41,590 bases of DNA, from NCBI GenBank assembly GCA_022825885.1, contig JAJDVY010000034.1, forward strand, positions 1 through 41,590. The letters are read 5' to 3'. This document shows positions 26,470-36,781 of the stretch, one piece after another. Under the pieces are notes generated by a model that had not been told where the DNA came from, searched no databases, and saw only the letters and a program-made list of their open reading frames with translations. This DNA comes from Nitrospirales bacterium (lineage in GTDB: Bacteria; Nitrospirota; Nitrospiria; Nitrospirales; UBA8639). Numbering within the stretch: position 1 is the stretch's first letter; each line of letters opens with the position of its first letter. Made by a program: the position numbers and the translations under genes.

Positions 26470-26754
26470 CTATGCTTCTTGTGGCCGGGGGAAGACCCGT
26501 TTAAACGGATGGATTTCAACTCGTTCAAAAATTCCATGCGTGACGTAGGGATCGCTGTTGGCAATGCGTTCGGCCTTCTCCATGGTGTCCGCTTCGATGA
26601 TGACCAGGCTTCCGGCTTGATCGGTAAAGGGTCCGGCGCAGACCAATTGGCCCAGTTGCTGCAAGTGCTCAAGATAGTCCAAGTGGGCGGATCTATGATG
26701 CGGCCGCTTGGACTGCCCTTCGGGCCCATCCCATCCAATGATCGCATACGTCAT
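26470..26754 (-). CDS. YciI-like family protein
   Basis: From ATG 26754 the protein has 94 residues: MTYAIIGWDGPEGQ, then RSAHLDYLEHLQQLG, LVCAGPFTDQAGSLVIIEA, and SDPYVTHGIFERVEIHPF. These fit the YciI/YCII ferredoxin-like fold, with the conserved H and D positions that form a probable catalytic pair. A GGAGG ribosome site 8 nt upstream supports this start over an in-frame start at 26802. Its substrate is unknown. Confidence 0.85.
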   Translation of the reverse strand: MTYAIIGWDGPEGQSKRPHHRSAHLDYLEHLQQLGQLVCAGPFTDQAGSLVIIEADTMEKAERIANSDPYVTHGIFERVEIHPFKRVFPRPQEA

Positions 26755-26811
26755 GCATTCGGCCTCCGCGTTACGGCTTGCCAAAACGAACAAGTGATGC
26801 AAGGTGGTTGT

Positions 26812-27279
26812 TCACGTGATTCCTTTGGGCAGGGTTTGTCGACCGGTATATCCGTCGTCGATTTCATGCCACCATTCGATCGTCTCTTCACCGAGCCTCC
26901 AGCAGAGATACACCACCCGTCCTTCCATGAGATACGGGAAGTCGCATAGGCCCATTTCCAGATCTTTGACAATCACTCCCATTTCATTGATGCTGTTGAG
27001 GTTTTCATAAATCGTTTCGAGTGCTTTGATGTAACGTGGCCCCTCGCAACTTCCTCCTCCATACGGAGCGTTGGCGCTTGCTTTTTTGATTTCTTCTTTG
27101 GTTTGCCGCAGGATCGTTTTGCCGGCCTTGGCTTTGGTCAGATGCGTTGCCAGCTTGGGGATCAGTTCCATCGCCTCGGCAAAGGAGAAAATCCGTCCAT
27201 GTGAGAAAGGCTCGTCGGGCTTGGCCATTGTGCGAAAGAGATTTTCCGGGTTGAGAGGTTTCCACCTGCTTTCGTTCAT
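26812..27279 (-). CDS. DUF2203 family protein
   Basis: The 155-residue protein reads RIFSFAEAMELIPKLATHLT, then GVIVKDLEMGLCDFP, VVYLCWRLGEETIEWWHEID and DGYTGRQ. The VKDLExGLxDFP and YLCWRLGE motifs are diagnostic of DUF2203, of unknown function. It starts at ATG 27279 or possibly 27228; neither has a strong ribosome site. The YciI-like gene follows, probably in the same operon. Confidence 0.85.
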   Translation of the reverse strand: MNESRWKPLNPENLFRTMAKPDEPFSHGRIFSFAEAMELIPKLATHLTKAKAGKTILRQTKEEIKKASANAPYGGGSCEGPRYIKALETIYENLNSINEMGVIVKDLEMGLCDFPYLMEGRVVYLCWRLGEETIEWWHEIDDGYTGRQTLPKGIT

Positions 27280-27313
27280 TTATCACAATGCCTGTGGCAT
27301 CGCAAACCGGTAA

Positions 27314-27670
27314 TTATTGAAAGTAGCTATTGACAAGTAGGAGATTCATGGTATACAAAATAAACATACCCTCCAGATTGAAGAGGCAGTTACTTCTCCC
27401 TACATGAGTTTTCAAGTCCCGAAATTGCAAATCCATTTTTCGTAACGCCAACACCCTTCTGTCCAAAACATAAATGAATACGTTCCCTTCAACTGATGCA
27501 TGGGCGAAATTGTCTACATGACTGTTCCAGAACACAAGCAGGACGGTCTGTTCACCACGTGTAAATAGTTTGCGAATCCGTCGATCTCCAGGAAGACACG
27601 TTACGGCTCGTCGTCGCGCCCCGCTTCCGGCAAGAAGGAGGGTGGTATGCCATGGTTTGGGCGTGGGCAA
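27314..27670 (-). CDS. Possible hypothetical protein in the DUF2203-rho gap
   Basis: A 118-codon minus-strand frame includes LLVFWNSHVDNFAHAS, then EGNVFIYVLDRRVLALRKMD and RDLKTHVGRSNCLFNLEG. Its strand-like hydrophobic pattern looks more like protein than the Arg/Ser-rich frames typical of non-coding shadows. The N-terminal 30 residues do not. No family is recognised and no clear ribosome site was found. The rest of the 533-nt gap (27280-27812) shows only a good ribosome site (TTTAGGAGAAGG) before rho. Confidence 0.3.
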   Translation of the reverse strand: MPTPKPWHTTLLLAGSGARRRAVTCLPGDRRIRKLFTRGEQTVLLVFWNSHVDNFAHASVEGNVFIYVLDRRVLALRKMDLQFRDLKTHVGRSNCLFNLEGMFILYTMNLLLVNSYFQ

Positions 27671-27812
27671 TCGTCGCCTGATGTGATGCAGGAGGAAGAG
27701 AGAAAGCCCAAGGGGAGGCGTTTGTATGTTGTGTCAGGCTACATGTGCTGAGAGGCTGTTAGCGGTTTCACGATCTTTCGGCTCAACGATCACCCACCTT
27801 TAGGAGAAGGTT

Positions 27813-29063
27813 ATGCATCTTGCGGAATTGAAACAAAAATCCATCGGTGACCTTGCGGACTTGGCCCGTTCATTAAAGATTGAAGGGTGCGCGAATCTGA
27901 GAAAACAGGAACTGATTTTTGCCATCTTGCAAGGCCAGGCGGAGAAGAACGGAGTGATTTTCGGTGAAGGGGTCCTGGAAACTCTGTCCGATGGCTTCGG
28001 GTTTTTGCGTGCGCCGGATTCGAATTATTTCCCGGGTCCCGATGATATTTATATATCACCCTCTCAAATCCGCCGCTTTGGACTTCGAACGGGCGACATC
28101 ATCTCCGGTCAGGTTCGTCCGCCCAAAGGCGGGGAGCGGTATTTTGCCTTATTGAAGGTTGAAAAGATCAACTATGACGAACCGGAAATGCAGCGGGACA
28201 AAATTCTGTTCGACAATTTGACGCCGCTCTATCCCGAGGAGCGCATTTCTCTGGAGTTTGATCAGGAGGAATACTGCACACGCGTGATGGAATTGACCAC
28301 GCCCATCGGGAAGGGACAACGAGGACTCATCGTGGCCGCCCCGCGGACGGGAAAAACCATGCTGCTTCAGGCCATTGCCCGGTCGATTTTGCACAATCAT
28401 CCGGAGATCCTGCTCATCGTGTTACTCATTGACGAGCGCCCGGAAGAAGTCACGGATTGGCAGCGTCAGGTCAAGAGCGCCGAGGTCATCAGTTCCACGT
28501 TCGACGAACCGGCCCAACGGCACGCGCAAGTGGCCGAGATCGTAATGGAAAAGGCAAAGCGATTGGTTGAGCACAAGCGCGATGTGGTGATCCTGCTGGA
28601 CAGTATTACCCGGTTGGCCCGCGCCTATAATACGATTGCGCCCCCGAGCGGAAAGGTGCTGTCCGGCGGCTTGGATTCCAACGCGCTGCAACGGCCTAAA
28701 CGGTTCTTTGGTTCGGCTCGAAACATCGAGGACGGCGGGAGCCTGACGATACTGGCCACGGCGCTGGTGGATACGGGGAGTCGTATGGACGACGTGATTT
28801 TTGAAGAGTTTAAAGGCACGGGGAACATGGAAGTCCATTTGGAGCGTCGTTTGGCGGATAAGCGCATTTTCCCGGCCATTGATATCAGTCAATCGGGAAC
28901 CAGGAAGGAAGAGTTGCTGGTTGACCGTGACCGGTTGAACAAAATGTGGGTGTTACGCAAGGTATTGAGTCCCTTGGGAACGATGGAAGCCATGGAGTTT
29001 CTCATGGATAAGATCGCCGGGACCAAGGATAATCAGGACTTTCTCCAGTCCATGAATCGATGA
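27813..29063 (+). CDS. rho: Transcription termination factor Rho
   Basis: The 416-residue RNA-dependent helicase has an N-terminal Rho_N helical part, then the RNA-binding domain [20 protein letters not shown]. The ATPase domain has Walker [26 protein letters not shown], and the Q/R-loop region [23 protein letters not shown] precedes the ATG. It heads the long plus-strand run to hisIE. Confidence 0.97.
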   Translation: MHLAELKQKSIGDLADLARSLKIEGCANLRKQELIFAILQGQAEKNGVIFGEGVLETLSDGFGFLRAPDSNYFPGPDDIYISPSQIRRFGLRTGDIISGQVRPPKGGERYFALLKVEKINYDEPEMQRDKILFDNLTPLYPEERISLEFDQEEYCTRVMELTTPIGKGQRGLIVAAPRTGKTMLLQAIARSILHNHPEILLIVLLIDERPEEVTDWQRQVKSAEVISSTFDEPAQRHAQVAEIVMEKAKRLVEHKRDVVILLDSITRLARAYNTIAPPSGKVLSGGLDSNALQRPKRFFGSARNIEDGGSLTILATALVDTGSRMDDVIFEEFKGTGNMEVHLERRLADKRIFPAIDISQSGTRKEELLVDRDRLNKMWVLRKVLSPLGTMEAMEFLMDKIAGTKDNQDFLQSMNR

Positions 29064-29145
29064 CCTTCCCGTTCTCTTTGCCAATGACCGGTCTTTCGTG
29101 CTAGATATGGGGCTTTGGAACGGTTTTCAGGAGGATAGCGGTATC

Positions 29146-29355
29146 ATGAAAACAGGCATTCATCCCGAATATTCCGAGGCGACGGTCAGTTGTGCATGCG
29201 GCATGAAATTCCAAACCCGTTCTACCGTGGGCGATATCAAGGTGGACATTTGTTCTGCCTGTCATCCCTTCTTTACCGGCACGCAGAAAATCGTTGACAC
29301 CGAAGGGCGTGTGGAACGATTCAGGAAAAAATACGCCAAAAAGTCCAAAGCCTAG
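29146..29355 (+). CDS. rpmE: 50S ribosomal protein L31
   Basis: The 69-residue protein starts at ATG 29146 with a CAGGAGGAT site upstream. [19 protein letters not shown] and [20 protein letters not shown] are typical. C16, C18, C36 and C39 make it a zinc-binding form, which some bacteria replace by a zinc-free paralogue under zinc limitation. Confidence 0.95.
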   Translation: MKTGIHPEYSEATVSCACGMKFQTRSTVGDIKVDICSACHPFFTGTQKIVDTEGRVERFRKKYAKKSKA

Positions 29356-29430
29356 CTTCCCCGCTCGACGCGATTTCGCGCTCCTCGATTTTCTCGTAAA
29401 CTTTCGTTCAATTGTAGAGCATGGTGTCCT

Positions 29431-30549
29431 ATGTCCGGCGACAAGACGGAAAACCAGTTTGAGGGTTGGCTTGCCCAATGGGAAGCCGTGGCGCATCGTT
29501 ACGACGAACTGACTCATCGCTTGGCCGATCCGGCGGTCCTCAGCCAACCGCCGGTGGTGATTGCCTATAACAAGGAGCGTGCCGATCTTGAAGAAGTCAG
29601 CCACCTGTTTGCGGACTACCAGCGCCTGCTCCGGGAAATCGCCAACACCTCGCGGATGCTGGATGACCCGCAATTGGATCCGGAACTCGAGGCATTGGCA
29701 GCCGATGAATTAGGAACGTTGCAAGAGCAACGGATGCAGGCTGAGGAACGTGCGTTGCAACTCCTGCATCCCCGGAACGCCGCAGATGACAAAAATTCAT
29801 TCGTCGAAATACGGGCCGGGACCGGCGGCGAAGAGGCCGGGTTGTTCGCTGGGGAGTTGTTGCGCATGTATATGCGATATGCCGAGAACCGCGGGTTGCG
29901 GGTCCAGATGATTGATGTGAACGAGACGGGTATCGGCGGGGTCAAGGAAGCCACGTTTCTGGTCGAGGGTAAGGGAGCCTACGGCGCCTTTCGATATGAA
30001 AGCGGAGTGCACCGTGTTCAAAGAGTCCCGAGTACGGAGGCGAGTGGGCGCATTCATACGTCCACGGCCACCGTGGCGGTGATGCCGGAGGTTGAAGACG
30101 TCGAGGTGCATCTCGACCCGAGAGATCTTCGCATCGATACGTTCTGTTCCTCGGGCGCGGGCGGCCAGAGTGTCAATACCACGTATTCGGCTGTGCGTAT
30201 CACCCACATTCCCACCGGCATGGTGGTGACGTGTCAGGATGAACGGTCGCAACTCAAGAACCGTGAGAAAGCCATGCGCACCCTTCGAACCCGCATCGGC
30301 GACGCCGAACGTGAAAAACAGGAAGCCTCGATTGCTGAGCATCGTCGTTCTCAAGTCGGAACCGGCGAGCGGAGTGAGAAGATCCGCACGTACAATTATC
30401 CCCAGAATCGCGTCACGGATCATCGGATAGGGCTCAGTTTGCACAAGCTGGATTCGATCTTGGATGGTGACCTTGAGGAATTGGTGAAAGCATTGTGCGA
30501 TGCTCGTGAGCCGGAGAGTCGTGGGGCTGAAATCGCGTCCAACAACTGA
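29431..30549 (+). CDS. prfA: Peptide chain release factor 1
   Basis: The 372-residue protein reads UAA and UAG stop codons. The stop-codon recognition P-x-T motif is PST at 200-202, in [18 protein letters not shown]; common forms are PAT or PVT. The GGQ hydrolysis motif is at 244-246 in [15 protein letters not shown]. The downstream gene prmC methylates this GGQ glutamine; only 2 nt separate them. Confidence 0.96.
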   Translation: MSGDKTENQFEGWLAQWEAVAHRYDELTHRLADPAVLSQPPVVIAYNKERADLEEVSHLFADYQRLLREIANTSRMLDDPQLDPELEALAADELGTLQEQRMQAEERALQLLHPRNAADDKNSFVEIRAGTGGEEAGLFAGELLRMYMRYAENRGLRVQMIDVNETGIGGVKEATFLVEGKGAYGAFRYESGVHRVQRVPSTEASGRIHTSTATVAVMPEVEDVEVHLDPRDLRIDTFCSSGAGGQSVNTTYSAVRITHIPTGMVVTCQDERSQLKNREKAMRTLRTRIGDAEREKQEASIAEHRRSQVGTGERSEKIRTYNYPQNRVTDHRIGLSLHKLDSILDGDLEELVKALCDAREPESRGAEIASNN

Positions 30550-30551
30550 TA

Positions 30552-31469
30552 ATGAAGACTGATACGGTGGCTCCGAACAGCTCCTCGCAATCCCCGTCTA
30601 CCCTCCTGTCCGCCTATCAGCGAGGCGTGGCGATACTTCAGGCCGCCGAGGTGGCCAATGCGGACAATGAAGCGTTCTGGCTCTTGGAAGCCGGTTTGGG
30701 CATCTCGCGTCTTAGGGTGTATGCCTACCCTCATGCCAGGATCGGGACGGCAGATTGGGCGCGAACCGAGTCGCTGTTTCGGCGACGGGCGTTACGGGAA
30801 CCCCTGCAATACGTCACGGGAATCCAGGCTTTTCGCGGACGGAACTTTCTCGTGAACCCGAAGGTCTTGATTCCCAGACCTGAAACCGAGTTGATCATCG
30901 AGGAAGTCTTGGCGTCACGCTTCTCGACAGTCGACTGTCACATGGTGGATATGGGAACGGGGTCGGGCTGCCTGGCTGTTTCATTGGCTCTGGACTGCTC
31001 CGGTGCCACCGTTTCGGCTACGGATTGCAGTGCTCCGGCCCTTCAAGTGGCCAGCGAGAACGCGCAGCGTCATGGCGTGGACGACAGGATACGGTTCTTC
31101 CAAGGTGAATGTCTCGAACCCCTGGCCGGAGGCGCGTTGGCAGGCAAAGTCTCAGTCATTGTCTCGAATCCACCATATATTCCGGCGGATCAATGCGATT
31201 GTCTGCCATGGGAAGTCCGGGCGTTTGAGCCGCTTTCTGCTCTCAATGGCGGTCCGGACGGTTTGGCGTTCTACGACCGCCTGCTGGCGGAGAGTCCGCC
31301 GTTGTTGCATCCGGGCGGGATTCTTGTCATGGAAATAGGAATGAACCAGTCCGCGGACGTTTATCGAAAAGTCAACGAAGCGTTTATCGTCAAAACGGTC
31401 CGGCGCGATCAGGCGGGTATCGATCGCGTGATTTGCCTGGAGCGAACATCGTCAACGTGGACAGTTTGA
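30552..31469 (+). CDS. prmC: Release-factor glutamine methyltransferase
   Basis: The 305-residue SAM enzyme methylates the GGQ glutamine of release factors. An N-terminal helical domain is followed by the methyltransferase fold with VDMGTGSGCLAVSLAL and the catalytic NPPYIP at 206-211. Spacing to prfA is 2 nt and it overlaps murA by 13 nt. Confidence 0.95.
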   Translation: MKTDTVAPNSSSQSPSTLLSAYQRGVAILQAAEVANADNEAFWLLEAGLGISRLRVYAYPHARIGTADWARTESLFRRRALREPLQYVTGIQAFRGRNFLVNPKVLIPRPETELIIEEVLASRFSTVDCHMVDMGTGSGCLAVSLALDCSGATVSATDCSAPALQVASENAQRHGVDDRIRFFQGECLEPLAGGALAGKVSVIVSNPPYIPADQCDCLPWEVRAFEPLSALNGGPDGLAFYDRLLAESPPLLHPGGILVMEIGMNQSADVYRKVNEAFIVKTVRRDQAGIDRVICLERTSSTWTV

Positions 31470-32719
31470 TCGTCACGGGAGGGCAACGCCTCGAAGGGCG
31501 CGTCAGGGCGGCCGGCGCCAAAAATGCGGCGCTCCCTATTTTGGCTTCGACTTTGTTGGGTGGGGGAGCATGCACGATTACCAACCTGCCTCAAGTACGA
31601 GACGTCGCCACCATGATGACGCTTCTCAGCTTACTCGGCGTTTCCGTCAAGCAGGAGGAAGGGAAGGCGGTTCTCGATGCGACTCATGTCCAATCACTCG
31701 AGGCGCCGTATGATCTGGTCAAAACCATGCGCGCTTCCATCCTGGTATTGGGTCCCTTGTTGGCACGGTTTGGGGAAGCCGTCGTTTCCCTGCCGGGTGG
31801 ATGCGCCATCGGTCCCAGGCCGGTCGACTTCCATTTGGATGGACTGCGACAACTGGGGGCTACGGTCTCCATGGATTACGGCTACATTCGGGCCCATGCC
31901 GCGAAGTTGAAAGGCCAACGCATTGATTTCGAGATTCCAACCGTCACCGGCACCGAAAATTTGTTGATGGCCGCCTGTCTCGCAAAAGGCACGACGGTCA
32001 TTAACAATGCCGCCATGGAGCCGGAAATTGTCGATCTGGCCGATTTCCTGATCAAACGCGGGGCCAGGATTTCCGGGGCCGGGTCCGGGCGTCTTGTCGT
32101 CGAAGGAGTCCCGGCATTGCATGGCGCGGATCACGAGGTCATTCCCGACCGGATTGAAGCCGGAACGTATTTAGTCGCCGGGGCCATGACGGGCGGGCGG
32201 GTCGAAGTGGATCAATGCATGCCCGAACATCTGGAGGTCGTGATTTCCAAACTCAAGCAATGCGGCGCAAACCTGTCGGAGGGGACACAGTCGATCACGA
32301 TCAAGGCTGGATCCCGGTTGCAGGCCCAAGACGTTCAAACGTTTCCCTATCCGGGGTTCCCCACGGACCTGCAAGCGCAAATCATGGCCTTGATGTGTCT
32401 GGCGGAAGGCGCCAGCGTCATCACCGAATCGGTGTTTGCAGGGCGGTTTCTGCACGTCCCGGAATTGCGACGCATGGGTGCGGCGATTGCGGTTGATGGA
32501 CACCGTGCCGTTGTGAAAGGATTAGGCCGTTTGACGGGTGCGCCGGTTATGGCGTCGGATCTGCGGGCCAGCGCCGCGCTCCTGCTGGCCGGGTTGGCGG
32601 CAGAGGGTGAAACGCGGATATCCCGGATCTATCACTTGGAACGGGGATACGAGCGGATCGAAGATAAATTACAAGGCTTGGGCGCTTCGGTTCGTCGAGA
32701 AGGCTCCGGTTATGAGTGA
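31457..32719 (+). CDS. murA: UDP-N-acetylglucosamine 1-carboxyvinyltransferase
   Basis: The enzyme commits UDP-GlcNAc to peptidoglycan. From GTG 31457 it has 420 residues, starting DSLIVTGGQRLEGRVRAAGAKN-like, which matches the family; a TTG eight codons earlier is possible. The fosfomycin-target cysteine C116 is present in PGGCAIGPRPVD, so fosfomycin would be expected to bind. Its end overlaps hisG by 8 nt. Confidence 0.94.
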   Translation: MDSLIVTGGQRLEGRVRAAGAKNAALPILASTLLGGGACTITNLPQVRDVATMMTLLSLLGVSVKQEEGKAVLDATHVQSLEAPYDLVKTMRASILVLGPLLARFGEAVVSLPGGCAIGPRPVDFHLDGLRQLGATVSMDYGYIRAHAAKLKGQRIDFEIPTVTGTENLLMAACLAKGTTVINNAAMEPEIVDLADFLIKRGARISGAGSGRLVVEGVPALHGADHEVIPDRIEAGTYLVAGAMTGGRVEVDQCMPEHLEVVISKLKQCGANLSEGTQSITIKAGSRLQAQDVQTFPYPGFPTDLQAQIMALMCLAEGASVITESVFAGRFLHVPELRRMGAAIAVDGHRAVVKGLGRLTGAPVMASDLRASAALLLAGLAAEGETRISRIYHLERGYERIEDKLQGLGASVRREGSGYE

Positions 32720-33362
32720 CATGGTGACCGTCGCGCTATCGAAGGGGAAACTCCTGGATCAGACACTGGCCTTGTTTCAGAAAGCGGGCTATCTGGGCCC
32801 GGAATTGTCCGCCGGCGATCGCAAACTGGTTTTCGAGGTGCCGCAGTCCGGGCTGTCTTTTTTGGTTGTCCGCCCCACGGACGTGCCGACGTACGTGGAG
32901 TATGGCGCAGCCGACGTGGGCGTGGCGGGGAAGGATTTGTTATTGGAGCAACAACTGGATGTGTATGAACCCTTGGACCTGCGGATCGGGTGGTGCCGGA
33001 TCTCCGTTGCGGCCTTGACGGGACTGGATGAGCGGACGCGCTTATCGTCAAAACTTCGAGTCGCCACGAAGTATCCCAATATCACGGAATGGCACTTTAA
33101 CCGGCAGGGCATTCCGGTCGAGATTATCAAATTGTACGGGTCCATCGAATTGGCACCGGTGGTGGGGTTGGCGGATCGTATCGTGGACCTGGTGTCAAGC
33201 GGAGAGACGCTGAAAGCCAACAACCTGCAGGAAATGGAAACGATTGCGGAATCGACGGCACGCTTGATCGTGAATCGTGCCAGCCTGAAAATGAAGTATC
33301 AGGCGATTACCACCATGATTAACAGGCTGCGCAAGAGTCGTCCCAAGACGGCCTGTGCCTGA
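32712..33362 (+). CDS. hisG: ATP phosphoribosyltransferase, short form
   Basis: The 216-residue enzyme starts the histidine pathway. MVTVALSKGKLLDQTLALF, GAADVGVAGKDLLLE and PVVGLADRIVDLVSSGETLKAN are typical. It stops at MINRLRKSR without the C-terminal ACT-like regulatory domain, so it is the HisG-S type that normally needs HisZ. No hisZ is visible nearby. It overlaps murA and hisD by 8 nt each, which suggests translational coupling. Confidence 0.93.
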   Translation: MSDMVTVALSKGKLLDQTLALFQKAGYLGPELSAGDRKLVFEVPQSGLSFLVVRPTDVPTYVEYGAADVGVAGKDLLLEQQLDVYEPLDLRIGWCRISVAALTGLDERTRLSSKLRVATKYPNITEWHFNRQGIPVEIIKLYGSIELAPVVGLADRIVDLVSSGETLKANNLQEMETIAESTARLIVNRASLKMKYQAITTMINRLRKSRPKTACA

Positions 33363-33366
33363 CGGT

Positions 33367-34653
33367 ATGATGAACGTTATTTCTTCAAAATCCAAAGTCT
33401 ATTCCCGGGCACTGGCTGAAGTCTGCAATCGCGGCGCTCGGCAGCACGCCGAGATTGAGACTCGTGTGAAACGCATGTTGAAACACGTCGAACGAAACGG
33501 CGATGCCGCGGTCGCGCGCTACGTCAAGAAATTTGATGGGCTTGTTTTATCACCTGAACAGTTCCGGGTGTCCTCACAAGAAATTCGGCGGGCGTATGCC
33601 GCCGTTCAACGAACCGACCGGCAAGCCTTGCAATTTGCCGCCCGGCGTATTCGCGCGTTCCATCGCAAACAACGCGTATCGACGTGGTTGAGTGAAGAGA
33701 AGGGCGTGAAGCTGGGGCAGATCATCACGCCGTTGGATGTTGTGGGTTTGTACGTTCCCGGGGGCAAAGCCTTGTACCCCTCCACGGTATTGATGAACGC
33801 GATCCCCGCTAAAGTGGCCGGGGTGCCACGAGTCATCATGTGCAGTCCCACCGCGTCGGGGGCCGTTGATCCGTATCTCTTGGTCGCGGCGGATCTCGCC
33901 GGCGTCGATGAAGTCTATCGGATCGGAGGGGTGCAGGCGATCGGGGCGTTGGCCTATGGCACCAAACAGATTCCCCGGGCCGACAAAATCGTGGGGCCGG
34001 GAAACATGTACGTGGCCGCGGCCAAGCGAGCGGTCTACGGAACCGTCGATATTGACATGATTGCGGGACCGAGTGAACTGCTGGTGATTGCAGATGAGCC
34101 CGCAGATCCCGCTCACTGCGCCGCCGATCTGCTGTGTGAAGCCGAACACGATGAAGAAGCCCGCGTCTACCTTGTGACGCCCTCTGCGGCGTTTGCCAGG
34201 AAGGTTGCGCGGGAAATTCGCCTGCAATTGACGAAACTGACGCGTCGACATATTGCGACACATTCCGTCAGCCAGTATGGTAAAATTTTCGTCGTCTCGA
34301 ATCTGGACGAAGCTTTTGAGGTGGCCAATGCCGTGGCCCCCGAACATTTGGAGGTCCTGTTGCCCAGGCCCTTCGACTACGTCAAAAAAATTCGCCATGC
34401 CGGTGCCGTGTTTATGGGGGGCTATACTCCGCCGGCCGTGGCGGATTACGTTGCCGGTCCGAATCACGTGCTGCCGACCGGAGGGTCCGCGCGTTTTTTT
34501 TCGGCCTTATCCCTGGATGATTACGTGAAACGAACGAACGTGGTGGCCTATAACAAGACGCAGTTGAAAACCGTCACCCCCTATGTGACGCGGTTGGCTG
34601 CCATGGAGGGGTTACAGGCCCATGCCCGTTCCATAGAAAGCCGGGGTTCATGA
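33367..34653 (+). CDS. hisD: Histidinol dehydrogenase
   Basis: The enzyme carries out the last two oxidations of histidine synthesis with NAD and zinc. It has [42 protein letters not shown], the catalytic E and H in [13 protein letters not shown], and [13 protein letters not shown]. From ATG 33367 it has 428 residues. GTG 33355, overlapping the hisG end by 8 nt, would add four residues and is also plausible. Confidence 0.95.
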   Translation: MMNVISSKSKVYSRALAEVCNRGARQHAEIETRVKRMLKHVERNGDAAVARYVKKFDGLVLSPEQFRVSSQEIRRAYAAVQRTDRQALQFAARRIRAFHRKQRVSTWLSEEKGVKLGQIITPLDVVGLYVPGGKALYPSTVLMNAIPAKVAGVPRVIMCSPTASGAVDPYLLVAADLAGVDEVYRIGGVQAIGALAYGTKQIPRADKIVGPGNMYVAAAKRAVYGTVDIDMIAGPSELLVIADEPADPAHCAADLLCEAEHDEEARVYLVTPSAAFARKVAREIRLQLTKLTRRHIATHSVSQYGKIFVVSNLDEAFEVANAVAPEHLEVLLPRPFDYVKKIRHAGAVFMGGYTPPAVADYVAGPNHVLPTGGSARFFSALSLDDYVKRTNVVAYNKTQLKTVTPYVTRLAAMEGLQAHARSIESRGS

Positions 34654-35255
34654 ATATCACCAGGAAATTGCGATGGGCGGCAGTGGATCGGTCCACCTCC
34701 GAGACCGCCATTCGTGCGGAATTGGGACTGGATGGGACGGGTGATCGCCGGATTGCCACGCCCGTCCCGTTCGTGGACCACATGTTGGATGCTTTCGCGC
34801 GACACGGGTTGTTCGATCTCGTGCTTGAAGCCAAGGGTGATACGCATATCGATGATCACCATACGGTTGAGGATATCGGCATGGTATTGGGAAGCGCCTT
34901 CAGAGAAGCGCTGGGAGACAAAGCCGGGATCCGCCGGTTCGGGTGGGCGACCGTCCCGTTGGATGAAACCCTGGCGGAAGTCGTGGTCGATCTGAGCGGA
35001 CGGCCGTTTTTAGTCTATAACGTGACGCTGTCTCATCGGGAGGTAAAAGGGTTTGATCTGGGCTTGTTTGAGGATTTTTTTCAGGCCTTGGCGACTCAAG
35101 GCGGGTTGAATTTGCACGTCAACGTTCGGTACGGCCGCAATCCCCACCACATGATTGAAGCCGTCTTTAAGGCATTTGCAAAAGCCATGGATCAGGCGAC
35201 ACGCCAGGACGACAGGGTGGTTGGAGTGCCTTCCACAAAAGGGGTTCTCGCCTAG
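34650..35255 (+). CDS. hisB: Imidazoleglycerol-phosphate dehydratase (monofunctional)
   Basis: The 201-residue enzyme has [36 protein letters not shown] and [14 protein letters not shown], which bind manganese through His. No histidinol phosphatase domain is fused. Its ATG overlaps the hisD stop (ATGA). Confidence 0.95.
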   Translation: MNITRKLRWAAVDRSTSETAIRAELGLDGTGDRRIATPVPFVDHMLDAFARHGLFDLVLEAKGDTHIDDHHTVEDIGMVLGSAFREALGDKAGIRRFGWATVPLDETLAEVVVDLSGRPFLVYNVTLSHREVKGFDLGLFEDFFQALATQGGLNLHVNVRYGRNPHHMIEAVFKAFAKAMDQATRQDDRVVGVPSTKGVLA

Positions 35256-35300
35256 TCATTCGGAAAGGGAGATTTCGGAGTGAGGAGTGATGAAGCCAGG

Positions 35301-35918
35301 ATGATCGCCATTATCGATTATGAGAGAGGAAATTTGCGAAGCGTCCAAAAAGGATTTGAAACCGTGGGGCATCACGCGGTTGTCACGAGCGATCCTGCAA
35401 TCATTGATCGAGCAACCCACGTCGTGCTTCCCGGAGTGGGCGCCTTCGGCGATTGTGTGAACAATCTCCAACGGTTTGGTCTGGTCGAGCCGTTGCGCCG
35501 GACGATTGCCCAGGACAAGCCGTTCTTGGGTATTTGCGTGGGGTTCCAGGTCCTTTTTTCGGAAAGCGAAGAATTTGGCGTGCATAAGGGGTTGAATATT
35601 TTTAAAGGCAAAGTCAAACGATTTCCTTCCGGAGCGGCTCAGGCGTCGTTGAAGATTCCGCATATGGGATGGAACACGATTCAGGTGAAACGGCCGATGC
35701 CGTTATTTGAAGGCATCAGTCCGGAGGCCCATGTCTATTTTGTCCATTCCTATTACGTGGAACCGGATGAGGCCGACGTGGTCTGTACCGAAACACGGTA
35801 CGGCGTTCCTTTTGTGTCGAGTGTGACCAGGGGAAAGGTCTTTGCCTGTCAATTTCATCCGGAAAAAAGTCAAACGGTCGGGCTTCAGTTGCTCAAGAAT
35901 TTCGGGGCATGGAATTGA
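35301..35918 (+). CDS. hisH: Imidazole glycerol phosphate synthase, glutaminase subunit
   Basis: The 205-residue class I glutaminase passes ammonia to HisF. Catalytic C79 lies in FLGICVGFQVLF, and the His/Glu pair in CQFHPEKSQ. The N-terminus IAIIDYERGNLRSVQKGFE has ER where GM is usual; the oxyanion-strand region is otherwise kept. ATG 35301 fits the family start; GTG 35280 is an open alternative. Its end overlaps the putative lipoprotein gene by 10 nt. Confidence 0.93.
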   Translation: MIAIIDYERGNLRSVQKGFETVGHHAVVTSDPAIIDRATHVVLPGVGAFGDCVNNLQRFGLVEPLRRTIAQDKPFLGICVGFQVLFSESEEFGVHKGLNIFKGKVKRFPSGAAQASLKIPHMGWNTIQVKRPMPLFEGISPEAHVYFVHSYYVEPDEADVVCTETRYGVPFVSSVTRGKVFACQFHPEKSQTVGLQLLKNFGAWN

Positions 35919-36679
35919 ACGCTTTCATCACCGCCGGCGCGCACCGGCGACAAGCACGTTGGCTGCCGGCGACGTTGCTTTTGCTTTGGGGGTGTGGGGC
36001 ATGTGCTGCGAATCCGGTCACCGTCATATCGCATCCCCAGCTTGCGTCCCAGGCTATCACCAAAGTTGCGATTGCGCCGTTTCACGTGGTCAAAGCGAAG
36101 AAGGGAATCTCTCTTGCTTTCAGAACACCGCCTCCGGCGGACCTTGCTAATCCACAAATCCACGAGTCGTTGGGGGGCGTCAGCGGTTCATCGATTCCCG
36201 GCCGGTCTCGCCCGGTACAGGTTTCCGTGCCGGACTCCGTTCCCGGCATGATCCGGCATATGGTGTATTCCCAGCTACGGCTCAAACCCCGGATTCAGGT
36301 CGTCCCGCCTGAAACCGTCGGGCAGATCCTTGACAGCCGGGAGGGATCCTCCCAAGCCTTGAATCGTCAGGAATCGGCGCGTTTCCTGGGAGAACGGCTG
36401 GGTGTGGATGCGGTCCTGGAAGGCGTTGTCCGGGTATACCGTGAACGGGAAGGCACGAAGTTCGCCGCTCATCCCGCTGCCGTTGGATTCGAAATCCGGT
36501 TGATCGGGACCAAGGACGGCAAGGTATTGTGGGTGGGCGATTATTTCGAAGAGCAGAAACCGCTGATTCATGATTTCAAGGGATTTCTTGAGCGAGGGGG
36601 GATCTTTGTCACGGCCGAAGAACTGGCGCGTACAGGGGTCGTTCGCGTGCTGCAGAGTTTACCCCTGGGTGCGGATTAG
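35909..36679 (+). CDS. Putative lipoprotein in the his cluster
   Basis: The 256-residue protein has a hydrophobic signal (ARWLPATLLLLWGC) and a cysteine after LLWG, a plausible though imperfect lipobox. A TolB-N/CsgG-like core follows: KVAIAPFHVV, FLGERLGVDAVLEGVVRVYR, VGFEIRLIGTKDGKVLWVGD and FVTAEELARTG. Such folds occur in envelope lipoproteins; no specific function is known to me. It starts inside hisH, 10 nt before the stop, and hisA begins 102 nt later, so it is likely co-transcribed with his genes although unrelated. Confidence 0.7.
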   Translation: MELNAFITAGAHRRQARWLPATLLLLWGCGACAANPVTVISHPQLASQAITKVAIAPFHVVKAKKGISLAFRTPPPADLANPQIHESLGGVSGSSIPGRSRPVQVSVPDSVPGMIRHMVYSQLRLKPRIQVVPPETVGQILDSREGSSQALNRQESARFLGERLGVDAVLEGVVRVYREREGTKFAAHPAAVGFEIRLIGTKDGKVLWVGDYFEEQKPLIHDFKGFLERGGIFVTAEELARTGVVRVLQSLPLGAD

Positions 36680-36781
36680 GGCACGTTTCCGTCCCTCCTC
36701 GTCTATGAGGAATTCCTCCTTCGAGGCAGAAACCACAAAACAGCATGTCCCGGACCACGGGCCGGGGAAAGCATTCAACTC

